In this document: piece by piece, positions 44,868 to 52,589 of the stretch
Layout of the letters: each line of letters opens with the position of its first letter
How positions within the stretch are numbered: the stretch's first letter is position 1
Program-made: the position numbers and the translations under genes
Notes under the pieces: model-generated
What the model saw: only the letters and a program-made list of their open reading frames with translations
The model's database searches: none
What the model was told of the DNA's origin: nothing
Assembly (NCBI GenBank): GCA_023431185.1
Contig: JAEYXS010000065.1
Coordinates: 124,001 to 188,000 of the forward strand
Origin: Verrucomicrobiota bacterium
GTDB taxonomy: Bacteria > Verrucomicrobiota > Verrucomicrobiia > Limisphaerales > JAEYXS01
Direction: 5' to 3'
Length of the DNA: 64,000 bases

Positions 44868-45615
44868 CCGGCGACTGAATCCGAATGCTCCGGTGTGTTG
44901 TTTGATTCAACTCAAGCACCGAGTCTTAACGTGCTGGGGTGCTGAACTCAGGGCGAAAGGCGGCCATAATTCCGGAGGGAATTCCGGTGTAAAGGAAGAT
45001 GGTCGCAGCGGACTTCGATAACGCCAACAAATTGGCCAACGGCCACCAAGAATCACCGAAGCGCAGACAGTATCCGGTCTCGGATTCAGTCGTGGCAAGC
45101 CAACCGCACAACCCCAGCCAGAGAAACGCGAAGGGACCGCTTAGAACTTTGGCGCTGAGAGGGCAATTTGTTTAAATTTTGTCTCCATGGAGCGCACCGG
45201 CCGCACCGAAGGCTAACGGGATTGGCAGACTATTGGCAGATTGGCACCCGAAAACAGTTCATTTTGTGTGAACGTAATGGAACGGAGTGGAACGCAAGGT
45301 TAGCGGAAAATCGGAGAAGCTGGCAGGATGCGGGCATGGGAAAGAATGCTGAATGGAGAAGGTAGAAGGAAGAAAGGGGGCAAAAAAAATGAATTTTGTG
45401 TAGTTGTACGTGTTATAGCGAGCGGAAGAGTAACGGAGCCGGAAGGTTTGTGACAGATTGGGCGTAGATGAAGACGGAGAATAGCGAATGTCGAGAGACG
45501 GAGACGAAATCGAGGACGACGAGGACGACGAGGACGAAGGACGAGCACGATTTAAGTGGGCTTGTCGGCGGGGGTGGTTATGTGGAGGATGCGCGGGATT
45601 TCGATTTATTAAGTC
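44868..45615. other. Long intergenic region with purine-rich repeats
   Basis: About 750 bases with no recognised gene. The right half (45300-45550) is strongly purine-rich and ends with tandem GAGGACGAC units. On the minus strand, around 44926-45170, a frame of about 75 codons contains a moderately protein-like hydrophobic sequence (WLGLCGWLATTES and later WWPLANLLALSKSA) but lacks a proper ATG and ribosome binding site; it could be a gene relic. No tRNA or clear terminator was seen. Confidence 0.5.
45512..45538. repeat. Tandem 9-mer GAGGACGAC repeat
   Basis: Three consecutive 9-base units GAGGACGAC, GAGGACGAC, GAGGACGAA followed by GGACGAGCACGA. A similar motif occurs at 43438-43455 and 43480-43496. 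It resembles a dispersed intergenic repeat family. Confidence 0.7.
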
Positions 45616-46824
45616 ATGAGTGAATTGTCGGACATCATTGTGGTGGGTGGTGGGCTGGTCGGGCTCGGGACGGCTTTGCGTCTTTCGGAGTTGAATCCGG
45701 GGAAGCGCGTGCGTGTTTTGGAAAAGGAGGCGGGCGTGGGGCGGCATCAGAGCACGCATAACAGCGGGGTGCTGCATTGTGGGCTTTATTACAAGCCGGG
45801 GTCGATCAAGGCGCGCATGGCGGTGAATGGCATCCGCGAGATGACGGCCTTCTGCCAGCAGCACGGCATCAAGCATGAGATCTGCGGGAAGCTGGTGGTG
45901 GCGACGGATGCGGCGGAAGTGGAGCGACTGCGGGAATTGGAGAGTCGCGGCACGAAGAACGGGCTGGAGGGCTTGCGCTGGTTGAGCGTGGAGGAGATGC
46001 GGGAGATCGAGCCTAACGTGGCAGGTCTCGCGGCGTTGCGCGTGCCGCAGGAGGGTATCGTGGATTATGCGGGAGTTTGCGCGGCAATGGTTAAGGAGAT
46101 TTCGCGGCTCGGTGGCGAAGTGGTGACGGGTGCTAAAGTGGAGATGCTCCGCTATCAAGGTGGCGAGTGGGTGGCGCTGACGAGTGCGGGGACGTTCAAG
46201 AGCAAGTTCCTGGTGAATTGCGCGGGGCTGCACTCGGATCGCGTGTGCGAGTTGGCGGGTGAGGAGCGGGAGGTGCGGATCGTGCCGTTTCGCGGTGAGT
46301 ATTATCAACTGCGCAAGGAGCGGGAGCACCTGGTGAAGCATCTCATCTATCCGGTGCCGGACCCGAAGTTTCCATTCCTCGGTGTGCATTTCACGCGGAT
46401 GATTCATGGCGGGGTGGAGGCGGGGCCGAATGCGGTGCTGGCCTTTTCACGCGAGGGGTATCGCAAGCAGGATGTGAACGTGGAGGATTTGGTGGATGCG
46501 CTGACGTTTGGCGGCTTGTGGAAGTTCATGGCGCAGTATCCGAGCATGTGCTGGGATGAGATACAGCGGTCGTTCAGCAAACAATTGTTCTGCCAATCGC
46601 TGCAACGATTGGTGCCAGCGGTGCTGGAAAGTGATCTGGAACCGGGCGGTGCCGGGGTGCGCGCGCAGGCGATGGGCAATGATGGAACGCTGGTGCAGGA
46701 TTTCTCGCTGGTGTGCAAAAATCAGGCGGTTCACGTGTTGAATGCGCCGAGTCCGGGGGCGACGGCGTCTTTGGCGATCGGCGGGGAGATCGCAAATCTG
46801 GTTGCCAAGGCCTATCCGCGCTAG
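45616..46824 (+). CDS. lhgO: L-2-hydroxyglutarate oxidase/dehydrogenase
   Basis: A 402-residue FAD enzyme of the DAO family. The dinucleotide motif is DIIVVGGGLVGLGTALRL near residues 6-23, followed by GRHQSTHNSGVLHCGLYYKPGS, which is the LhgO signature, and VPFRGEYYQL, with PFLGVHFTRMIHGG later. It oxidises L-2-hydroxyglutarate to 2-oxoglutarate, passing electrons to oxygen or quinone. It is 20 bases upstream of the epimerase gene and may be co-transcribed with the carbohydrate region by chance. Confidence 0.9.
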   Translation: MSELSDIIVVGGGLVGLGTALRLSELNPGKRVRVLEKEAGVGRHQSTHNSGVLHCGLYYKPGSIKARMAVNGIREMTAFCQQHGIKHEICGKLVVATDAAEVERLRELESRGTKNGLEGLRWLSVEEMREIEPNVAGLAALRVPQEGIVDYAGVCAAMVKEISRLGGEVVTGAKVEMLRYQGGEWVALTSAGTFKSKFLVNCAGLHSDRVCELAGEEREVRIVPFRGEYYQLRKEREHLVKHLIYPVPDPKFPFLGVHFTRMIHGGVEAGPNAVLAFSREGYRKQDVNVEDLVDALTFGGLWKFMAQYPSMCWDEIQRSFSKQLFCQSLQRLVPAVLESDLEPGGAGVRAQAMGNDGTLVQDFSLVCKNQAVHVLNAPSPGATASLAIGGEIANLVAKAYPR

Positions 46825-46844
46825 TTAGCTAACAAAACTCAAAT

Positions 46845-47777
46845 ATGAAGATTCTTATCACTGGTGGAGCGGGTTACTTGGGTTCGATCATTGTGCCGAC
46901 GCTATTGGCGCAAGGGCATGAGGTGACGGTGCTGGACAATTTTTACTTCGGGCAGAACAGCCTGCTGGATTGCTGCCATTACGATACGTTCAAGGTGGTG
47001 CGCGGGGATGCGCGCGAGGAGTCCATCGTGAAGCCGCTGGTGGCGAAGGCGGATGTGATCATCCCGCTGGCCGCGCTGGTGGGTGTGCCGCTGTGCAACA
47101 CGGACCAGATCGCGACGACGACGACGAACCAGAATGCGGTGGAGATGATCTGCAAGCTGGCGAGCAAGGAGCAATGGGTGATCATGCCGGTGACGAACAG
47201 CGGTTACGGCATCGGCGAGAAGGGCAAGCATTGCACGGAAGACTCTCCGCTGCGTCCGCTCTCCACGTATGGCGTGACGAAGGTGAAGGCGGAAGAAGCC
47301 GTGCTGAGCCGCGAGAACAGCATCAGTTTCCGTCTGGCGACGGTGTTCGGTGCCGCACCGCGCATGCGCCTGGACTTGCTGGTGAATGATTTCGTGTATC
47401 GCGCGGTGCATGATCGCGCGGTGGTGATCTTCGAAGGTCACTTCAAGCGCAATTACATCCATATCCGTGACGTGGCGAAGGCGTTCACGCATGGGTTGGC
47501 GAATTTTGAGTCGATGAAGGGCAAGGCGTACAACGTCGGCCTGGATGATGCGAATCTCTCCAAGCTCGAGCTGTGCGCAGTGATCCAGAAGCATTTGCCG
47601 AAGTTCGTGTTCATCGAGGCGCCGATCGGCGAGGATCCGGACAAGCGCGATTACATCGTGTCGAACGCACGCATCGCGGCGACGGGTTACAAGCCGGACT
47701 GGGACTTGGATCGTGGCATCGTGGAATTGATTAAGACGTACACCATCATCCGAAACACGATCTACTCGAACGTGTAA
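46845..47777 (+). CDS. NAD-dependent sugar epimerase/dehydratase (extended SDR)
   Basis: A 310-residue protein. The Rossmann motif GGAGYLG at 7-13 binds NAD(P); the catalytic triad shows VTNSGYG and YGVTK (Tyr-x3-Lys). The typical substrate-domain motif RNYIHIRDVAKAF follows. Members modify nucleotide sugars by 4-epimerisation, 4,6-dehydration or similar; the exact reaction is not deducible. The neighbourhood (HddC-like and HddA-like genes) suggests a GDP-heptose or related substrate. Confidence 0.88.
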   Translation: MKILITGGAGYLGSIIVPTLLAQGHEVTVLDNFYFGQNSLLDCCHYDTFKVVRGDAREESIVKPLVAKADVIIPLAALVGVPLCNTDQIATTTTNQNAVEMICKLASKEQWVIMPVTNSGYGIGEKGKHCTEDSPLRPLSTYGVTKVKAEEAVLSRENSISFRLATVFGAAPRMRLDLLVNDFVYRAVHDRAVVIFEGHFKRNYIHIRDVAKAFTHGLANFESMKGKAYNVGLDDANLSKLELCAVIQKHLPKFVFIEAPIGEDPDKRDYIVSNARIAATGYKPDWDLDRGIVELIKTYTIIRNTIYSNV

Positions 47778-47798
47778 GGAGCGAGCGGAAGGAAGCGC

Positions 47799-48533
47799 GT
47801 GGGGTTGCAAGCATCAGAGATCGCGGCGGTGGTTCTGGCGGGGGGATTTGGCACGCGCATCCGGCATTTGCTGGCGGACCTGCCGAAGCCGATGGCGCCG
47901 GTGGCGGATAAGCCCTTCGTAGAATGGGTGGTCCGCTATCTGAAGCGGCAAGGCATCACGCGCATCGGCCTCTCCACAGGTTATCTTGGAGATACCATCG
48001 AGGCGCATTTCGCGACGAAGCCGGTGAGCGATGTGGAAACGAAATGCGTGCGGGAAACCGATCCGCTGGGAACGGCGGGCGGTTTCTGGCAAACTGCGCA
48101 AGGGACCGACTGGACGCCCAAGGCGTGGCTGGTGCTGAATGGAGATTCGCTGGCGCTGGCGGAGTTGGCACCGCTGTGGAACGCGGTGGGCGAAGGCGAT
48201 GCGGGAGGTTTACTCGGCCTGCACATGGATGATGCGGGACGCTATGGGACGCTCAAAACGAACGGGCAAAAACAGCTCGTGAGCTTTGAAGAGAAGGGAC
48301 CCGGTTCGGGTCTCATTAATGCAGGCGTGTATCTGCTACGACATGAGTTGCTGGTGGGTTTCCCGGCGCACCGGCCATTGAGTTTCGAGCGGGATGTGTT
48401 TGGAGGATTGCTGAAAGAGGGTAAGACCTTGCGCGTGGTGGAGGAGCAATGTGAGTTCCTAGACATAGGCACGCCGGAGACATTGCCGCAGGCGACGGAG
48501 TTTGTGCGGCAGAATGAGAGATGGTTTGTATGA
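47799..48533 (+). CDS. Sugar-1-phosphate nucleotidyltransferase, HddC-like
   Basis: A 244-residue enzyme starting at GTG with GGAAGGAAG upstream. The nucleotide motif VVLAGGFGTRI (11-21), PKPMAPVADKPF, VLNGDS metal site and ETDPLGTAGG match the heptose-1-phosphate guanylyltransferase/glucose-1-phosphate nucleotidyltransferase family. In the D,D-heptose pathway HddC makes GDP-D-glycero-alpha-D-manno-heptose. The kinase HddA-like gene lies two genes further. Its stop overlaps the Nudix gene start by four bases. Confidence 0.82.
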   Translation: MGLQASEIAAVVLAGGFGTRIRHLLADLPKPMAPVADKPFVEWVVRYLKRQGITRIGLSTGYLGDTIEAHFATKPVSDVETKCVRETDPLGTAGGFWQTAQGTDWTPKAWLVLNGDSLALAELAPLWNAVGEGDAGGLLGLHMDDAGRYGTLKTNGQKQLVSFEEKGPGSGLINAGVYLLRHELLVGFPAHRPLSFERDVFGGLLKEGKTLRVVEEQCEFLDIGTPETLPQATEFVRQNERWFV

Positions 48534-49063
48534 ACACCGCAAGCTTGCCTGTCACCCCGGTATCCGCGCACTCTGGTGATATGTCCACCGTGGCCCATGG
48601 TATGTTCGCGCCGCGTCCGCTGAGTGCCATCACGCGGCAACGGTTCGGCGTGGGCGTGATCGTGGAAGATGCACAGGGGCGCATCCTGCTCGAGCAACGG
48701 CGGGATTGTGGGATGTGGGGTTTGTGCGGTGGCGCGCTGGATTTGGGTGAATCCTTTGAAGCAGCGGCAATCCGAGAGGTGAAAGAAGAGACGGGCTTGG
48801 ATGTGGAGATCATCCGACTGCAAGGCGTCTATTCCGGGCCACAGTATCGCATTGTGTATTTCGCGGATAATGGGGATGTGACGCAGAAGCTCGATGTTGT
48901 GCTGGTGGCGCGCATCACGGGCGGTAAGTTGGCGAAGAGCCATGAGAGCGAGACGCTGGAATTTTTTACGCGCGAGACGTTACCGGCGTGGGAACAGATG
49001 GTGCCGCCGGTGTGGGAGCCTTTGAAAGATTATCTCGCGAACAAAACGGGAGTGATTGCCTAG
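48530..49063 (+). CDS. Nudix hydrolase
   Basis: A 177-residue protein. The Nudix box GGALDLGESFEAAAIREVKEETGL is complete (near residues 70-93; GX5EX7REVXEETGL). The ATG at 48530 overlaps the preceding stop, so it is preferred to the upstream codon. Nudix enzymes cleave nucleoside diphosphates linked to another moiety. In nucleotide-sugar clusters they may hydrolyse an over-produced GDP-sugar, but the substrate is not readable here. Confidence 0.88.
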   Translation: MNTASLPVTPVSAHSGDMSTVAHGMFAPRPLSAITRQRFGVGVIVEDAQGRILLEQRRDCGMWGLCGGALDLGESFEAAAIREVKEETGLDVEIIRLQGVYSGPQYRIVYFADNGDVTQKLDVVLVARITGGKLAKSHESETLEFFTRETLPAWEQMVPPVWEPLKDYLANKTGVIA

Positions 49064-49066
49064 CCT

Positions 49067-50119
49067 ATGATCATCAGCCGCACACCTTTTCGCATCTCGT
49101 TCTTCGGCGGGGGCACGGATTATCCGCTTTGGTATCGGGAGCATGGCGGCGCGGTCTTGGGCGCGACGATCAACAAGTATTGCTATCTCACGGTGCGTTA
49201 CCTGCCACCGTTCTTCGAACACCGCATTCGCGTGGTGTATTCAAAGATCGAGGACTGCAAGACGATTGATGAGATCGTGCATCCGTCCGCGCGCGAGGTG
49301 TTACGCTTTTTGGAATTGCATCGCGGCGTGGAGATCCATCATGACGGTGACCTGCCGGGGCGCAGTGGAATGGGGTCCAGTTCGGCCTTCACGGTGGGTT
49401 TGCTGCACGCGCTGTATGCCTTGAAGGGCAAGATGGTCGGTAAAAAGCAACTCGCGGAAGAGAGCATCAAGATCGAGCAGGAGATATTGAAAGAGACGGT
49501 GGGTTCGCAAGACCAGGTGGCGGCGGCTTACGGTGGCTTCAACCAGATCACGTTCAATCGCAATGACGAGTTCTCGGTGCGGCCGGTGACCTTGGCCACG
49601 GAGCGATTGCAGGAGTTGAACAAGCATCTGCTGCTCTTCTACACGGGCATCAAGCGCACGGCATCCAGCGTCGCGTCGTCCTATGTCACGGACATGGGGA
49701 AGAAGACGGCGGTGTTGCATCGCATGCGCGAGATGGTGGATGAGAGCGCGGGGATTTTGAGCGGGAAGGGCGACTTGGCTCCGTTCGGCCATCTGCTGCA
49801 CGAAGCTTGGCAGGCGAAGCGCAGCTTGGGCGATAAGATCTCCAATGACCGCGTGGACCAGCTTTATGTAGAGGCGAGGGAAGCCGGGGCCTTGGGCGGC
49901 AAGCTCTTAGGAGCGGGCGGAGGTGGTTTCCTGCTGCTCTTCGCACCGCCCGAGACGCATGCCAAGATCCGGGAAAAGCTCTGCCGGCTCATCCATGTGC
50001 CGTTCGAGTTCGAGTTTTCGGGCAGCCAGATCATTTTCTTCGATCCGCAGGAGGATTTCTCCGAGCAGGAGAAACGTCGGGCTAGCCAGGAAATCGACGA
50101 TTTCGAGGAATTGACCTGA
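49067..50119 (+). CDS. GHMP kinase, D-glycero-D-manno-heptose 7-phosphate kinase-like
   Basis: A 350-residue protein with the HddA-like N-terminus IISRTPFRISFFGGGTDYPLW. The ATP loop is PGRSGMGSSSAFTVGLLHAL (GHMP motif 2) and motif 3 is GGKLLGAGGGGFLLLFA. HddA phosphorylates D-glycero-alpha-D-manno-heptose 7-phosphate at C1. The pathway also needs GmhA (isomerase) and GmhB (phosphatase), which are not in this window. It starts three bases after the Nudix gene. Fucose/mannose-like kinases share the fold, so the exact substrate is tentative. Confidence 0.85.
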   Translation: MIISRTPFRISFFGGGTDYPLWYREHGGAVLGATINKYCYLTVRYLPPFFEHRIRVVYSKIEDCKTIDEIVHPSAREVLRFLELHRGVEIHHDGDLPGRSGMGSSSAFTVGLLHALYALKGKMVGKKQLAEESIKIEQEILKETVGSQDQVAAAYGGFNQITFNRNDEFSVRPVTLATERLQELNKHLLLFYTGIKRTASSVASSYVTDMGKKTAVLHRMREMVDESAGILSGKGDLAPFGHLLHEAWQAKRSLGDKISNDRVDQLYVEAREAGALGGKLLGAGGGGFLLLFAPPETHAKIREKLCRLIHVPFEFEFSGSQIIFFDPQEDFSEQEKRRASQEIDDFEELT

Positions 50120-50160
50120 CCAAGGGGGGCAGTTACGTTCACCGGACCGTTTTTTTAGGC

Positions 50161-50180
50161 GGCCAATCGTGAGATTGGCC
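50161..50180. repeat. Perfect inverted repeat before ThDP gene pair
   Basis: GGCCAATC GTGA GATTGGCC forms a perfect 8-bp stem with a four-base loop in the gap between the kinase and the E1-alpha-like gene. A T7 run precedes it (50151-50157), but none follows, so it is not a normal terminator on the plus strand. It may be an operator, an RNA hairpin in the leader or a processing site. Confidence 0.6.
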
Positions 50181-50222
50181 GGTAAATTGCACTCTTTTGG
50201 GTGCGACTGAGACAGGTTGTTG

Positions 50223-50834
50223 ATGATTACGAAGCTGACGGCTGAAGAATTGGTCCAGTTTGAGACTGAGATCGCGAATACCTTCAATCAAGGTAAGATA
50301 CGCGCTCCCATCCACTTATACTCTGGGAACGAGGAAAAAATGATCGAGATTTTCCGCGATGTGAAAGCGGACGATTGGGTCATGTGCTCCTGGCGCAGCC
50401 ATTACCAATGCCTGCTGAAAGGTGTTCCGCCTGAGAAGGTGCGCGCGGAGATCCTTGCGGGTCATTCCATCACGCTGTGCTTCCCAGAACATCGCATCGT
50501 GTCCTCGGCCATCGTGGGCGGCATTGTTCCGATCGCGGTGGGCATCGCCATGGGTATCAAGCGGCAGGGCGGGACGAACAAGGTGCATTGTTTCATGGGC
50601 GAGATGACGGCGGAGACGGGCATCGCGCATGAGTCGGTGAAGTATGCGATCAATCACGAACTGCCGATCCGGTTCATCGTGGAAGACAACGGCAAGTCCG
50701 TCTGCACGGACACGCGCGAAGCGTGGAACCAGAAAGTGCTGAGCTTTGAGAACCCGACGCACCCCTCCATCCTCTCTTACAAATATCAAACGAAGTATCC
50801 GCATGCCGGTGCCGGTGTCCGCGTGCAATTCTAA
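50223..50834 (+). CDS. ThDP-dependent E1-alpha-like subunit (minimal)
   Basis: A 203-residue protein; ATG at 50223 is chosen over two preceding TTG codons. DDWVMCSWRSHYQCLLKGVPP (50-70) resembles the E1-alpha YRxH region. FMGEMTAETGIAHESVKYAINHELPIRFIVEDN (124-156) is the ThDP/metal-binding motif with GE for the usual GD. It is much shorter than pyruvate dehydrogenase E1-alpha (about 320-370). It pairs with the next gene, seven bases away. Similar short pairs occur in secondary metabolism, where E1-like enzymes attach a two-carbon unit to sugars (AviB1/AviB2 of avilamycin). Here the reaction is unknown. Confidence 0.8.
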   Translation: MITKLTAEELVQFETEIANTFNQGKIRAPIHLYSGNEEKMIEIFRDVKADDWVMCSWRSHYQCLLKGVPPEKVRAEILAGHSITLCFPEHRIVSSAIVGGIVPIAVGIAMGIKRQGGTNKVHCFMGEMTAETGIAHESVKYAINHELPIRFIVEDNGKSVCTDTREAWNQKVLSFENPTHPSILSYKYQTKYPHAGAGVRVQF

Positions 50835-50840
50835 GCGACC

Positions 50841-51377
50841 ATGAAATATTTTGACGAATTGAGCCGCTCGATGGAGATGCTGGGACGCGATCCCCGCACG
50901 GTTTTCATGGGCCAAGCGGTGGCCTGTCCGGGCACGGGCATGACGAACACGTTGAAGAACGTGCCGCGTGAGAAACTGCTCGAACTTCCTGTCGCCGAAG
51001 AGATGCAGATGGGCATGTCCACGGGCATGGCGCTGTCGGGCTTGGTTCCGGTAAGCATCTATCCGCGTTGGAACTTTCTGTTGCTCGCGGTGAACCAGAT
51101 CGTGGGGCACCTCGACAAGATGTCGGCGATGTCTGACGGCGGGTACCAGCCGAAGGTCATCATCCGCACGGGAATCGGTTCCGAGCGTCCGCTGCATCCG
51201 CAGTTCCAGCATGTGGGTGACTTCACCGAGGCGTTCAAGCTGATGTGCACGACGATTGAGGTCATCCGCTTGGATGAACCGCAGGACATCTATCCCGCTT
51301 ACGAGAAGGCTTTGAACCGCACCGACGGCCGCAGCACGTTGATCGTGGAATACGGCGATTACTACAATGAGAAGTGA
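50841..51377 (+). CDS. ThDP-dependent E1-beta-like subunit, Pyr domain only
   Basis: A 178-residue protein. ELPVAEEMQMGMSTGMALSGLVPV (48-71) contains the glutamate that activates ThDP, and PRWNFLLLAVNQIVGHLDKM is the subunit interface, both as in E1-beta. The protein stops after the Pyr domain and lacks the C-terminal transketolase-C domain, so it is about half the usual length (~325). It must act together with the preceding E1-alpha-like subunit. The stop overlaps the start of the DegT gene by 11 bases. Confidence 0.8.
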   Translation: MKYFDELSRSMEMLGRDPRTVFMGQAVACPGTGMTNTLKNVPREKLLELPVAEEMQMGMSTGMALSGLVPVSIYPRWNFLLLAVNQIVGHLDKMSAMSDGGYQPKVIIRTGIGSERPLHPQFQHVGDFTEAFKLMCTTIEVIRLDEPQDIYPAYEKALNRTDGRSTLIVEYGDYYNEK

Positions 51378-52581
51378 GACTTTAACCGCTCCACCCGCTG
51401 TGACTGCACCGAATCTTAAGTGGCCTTTGATGGCCAATAATATTCCCCGTGGCGATCTCGATACGCTGATAAAGTTCCTGCAGCAGGATGATCCGATCCT
51501 GACGCAATCCACGAACGTCCGCGCCTTCGAAAAAGAATGGTCCGAATGGCTCGGCTGCAAATACAGCGTGTTCGTGAACTCCGGCGCTTCGGCGAACTGC
51601 ATCACGATGGCCGCTCTGCGTGAACTCTACGGCCCGGGTGAAGTCATCGTGCCGACGCTCACTTGGGTATCGGATATCGCGTCCGTACTGCAAGCCGGTC
51701 TGTCGCCCGTGTTCGTGGACATTGACAACAGCCACTTGGGCATGGATACGGATGAGATCCTGCGCAAGATCACGCCGAACACGCGGGCTGTCTTTTTGAC
51801 TTATGTCCTCGGCTACAATGCTTTGAACCAGCGTTTGCTGGACGAGTTGCAGAAGCGGAACATCCCGCTCATCGAAGACGTCTGTGAATCTCACGGTGCG
51901 ACGTTCAAGGGCAAGAAGCTGGGCAGCTATGGGTTTGCCTCCAACTTCTCATTCTATTACGCGCATCACATGAGCACGATCGAAGGTGGCATGATTTGCA
52001 CGAACGATGCGAAATTTTACGAGGCCGTGCGCATGTTCCGTTCACACGGCATGGTGCGTGAGGTGCCTTCCGAAGCGGTGAAGGAAGAGTATAAGACGAA
52101 GTTCCCGGACCTGAACCCGGACTTCATCTTTGCCTATCCCGCTTACAACATGCGCAGCACGGAATTGAACGCGGTGCTGGGCCGTGAACAGCTCAAGCGG
52201 TTGGACGCGAACAACGTGATCCGCAGCGAGAACCTGCAACTGTTCCTGAAAGGGCTTGACTCTTCGAAGTATTGGACGGAGTTCGACTGTGAAGGGAGCA
52301 GTAACTACGCGTTCACACTGGTCATCCGCAAGGCGGATCCTGAGTTTCGCGATCGCCTGGAGAAGGCGCTTCGTGCGGCGGGTGTAGAGTTCCGGCGTGG
52401 TACGTCGGGTGGCGGCAACCAGTTGCGCCAGCCGTATCTGCGGCGCATCTTCGGCAATGAATTTGAGAAGTATCCGAAAGTGAACCACGTTCACTTCTAT
52501 GGTTACTACATCGGCAATTATCCGGATCTGGACCGCAGCAAAATCGCGCAATTGTGCGACTTGTTGAACAATCTGAAGTAA
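51367..52581 (+). CDS. DegT/DnrJ-fold PLP enzyme with His instead of catalytic Lys (ColD/E1-dehydrase-like)
   Basis: A 404-residue fold-type I PLP protein. PLP-site residues SGASANCIT, IPLIEDVCESHGATFKGKKLG and the interface motif YNMRSTELNAVLGREQLKRLD are as in sugar aminotransferases. At the position of the Schiff-base lysine (normally SFxxxKHITTGEGG) it reads SFYYAHHMSTIEGG, so His200 replaces Lys. The same Lys-to-His exchange marks the 3-dehydratases ColD (GDP-4-keto-6-deoxymannose, colitose pathway) and E1/RfbH. The 2Fe-2S cysteine pattern of RfbH is not seen, so ColD is the better match. It probably removes a hydroxyl from C3 of a 4-keto sugar. Confidence 0.8.
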   Translation: MRSETLTAPPAVTAPNLKWPLMANNIPRGDLDTLIKFLQQDDPILTQSTNVRAFEKEWSEWLGCKYSVFVNSGASANCITMAALRELYGPGEVIVPTLTWVSDIASVLQAGLSPVFVDIDNSHLGMDTDEILRKITPNTRAVFLTYVLGYNALNQRLLDELQKRNIPLIEDVCESHGATFKGKKLGSYGFASNFSFYYAHHMSTIEGGMICTNDAKFYEAVRMFRSHGMVREVPSEAVKEEYKTKFPDLNPDFIFAYPAYNMRSTELNAVLGREQLKRLDANNVIRSENLQLFLKGLDSSKYWTEFDCEGSSNYAFTLVIRKADPEFRDRLEKALRAAGVEFRRGTSGGGNQLRQPYLRRIFGNEFEKYPKVNHVHFYGYYIGNYPDLDRSKIAQLCDLLNNLK

Positions 52582-52589
52582 GTATAAAC

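Noticed and set aside
50316..51605. Minus-strand frame of 429 codons over the E1 genes
   Set aside because: Arg/His-rich shadow; both E1-like genes on the plus strand show catalytic motifs.
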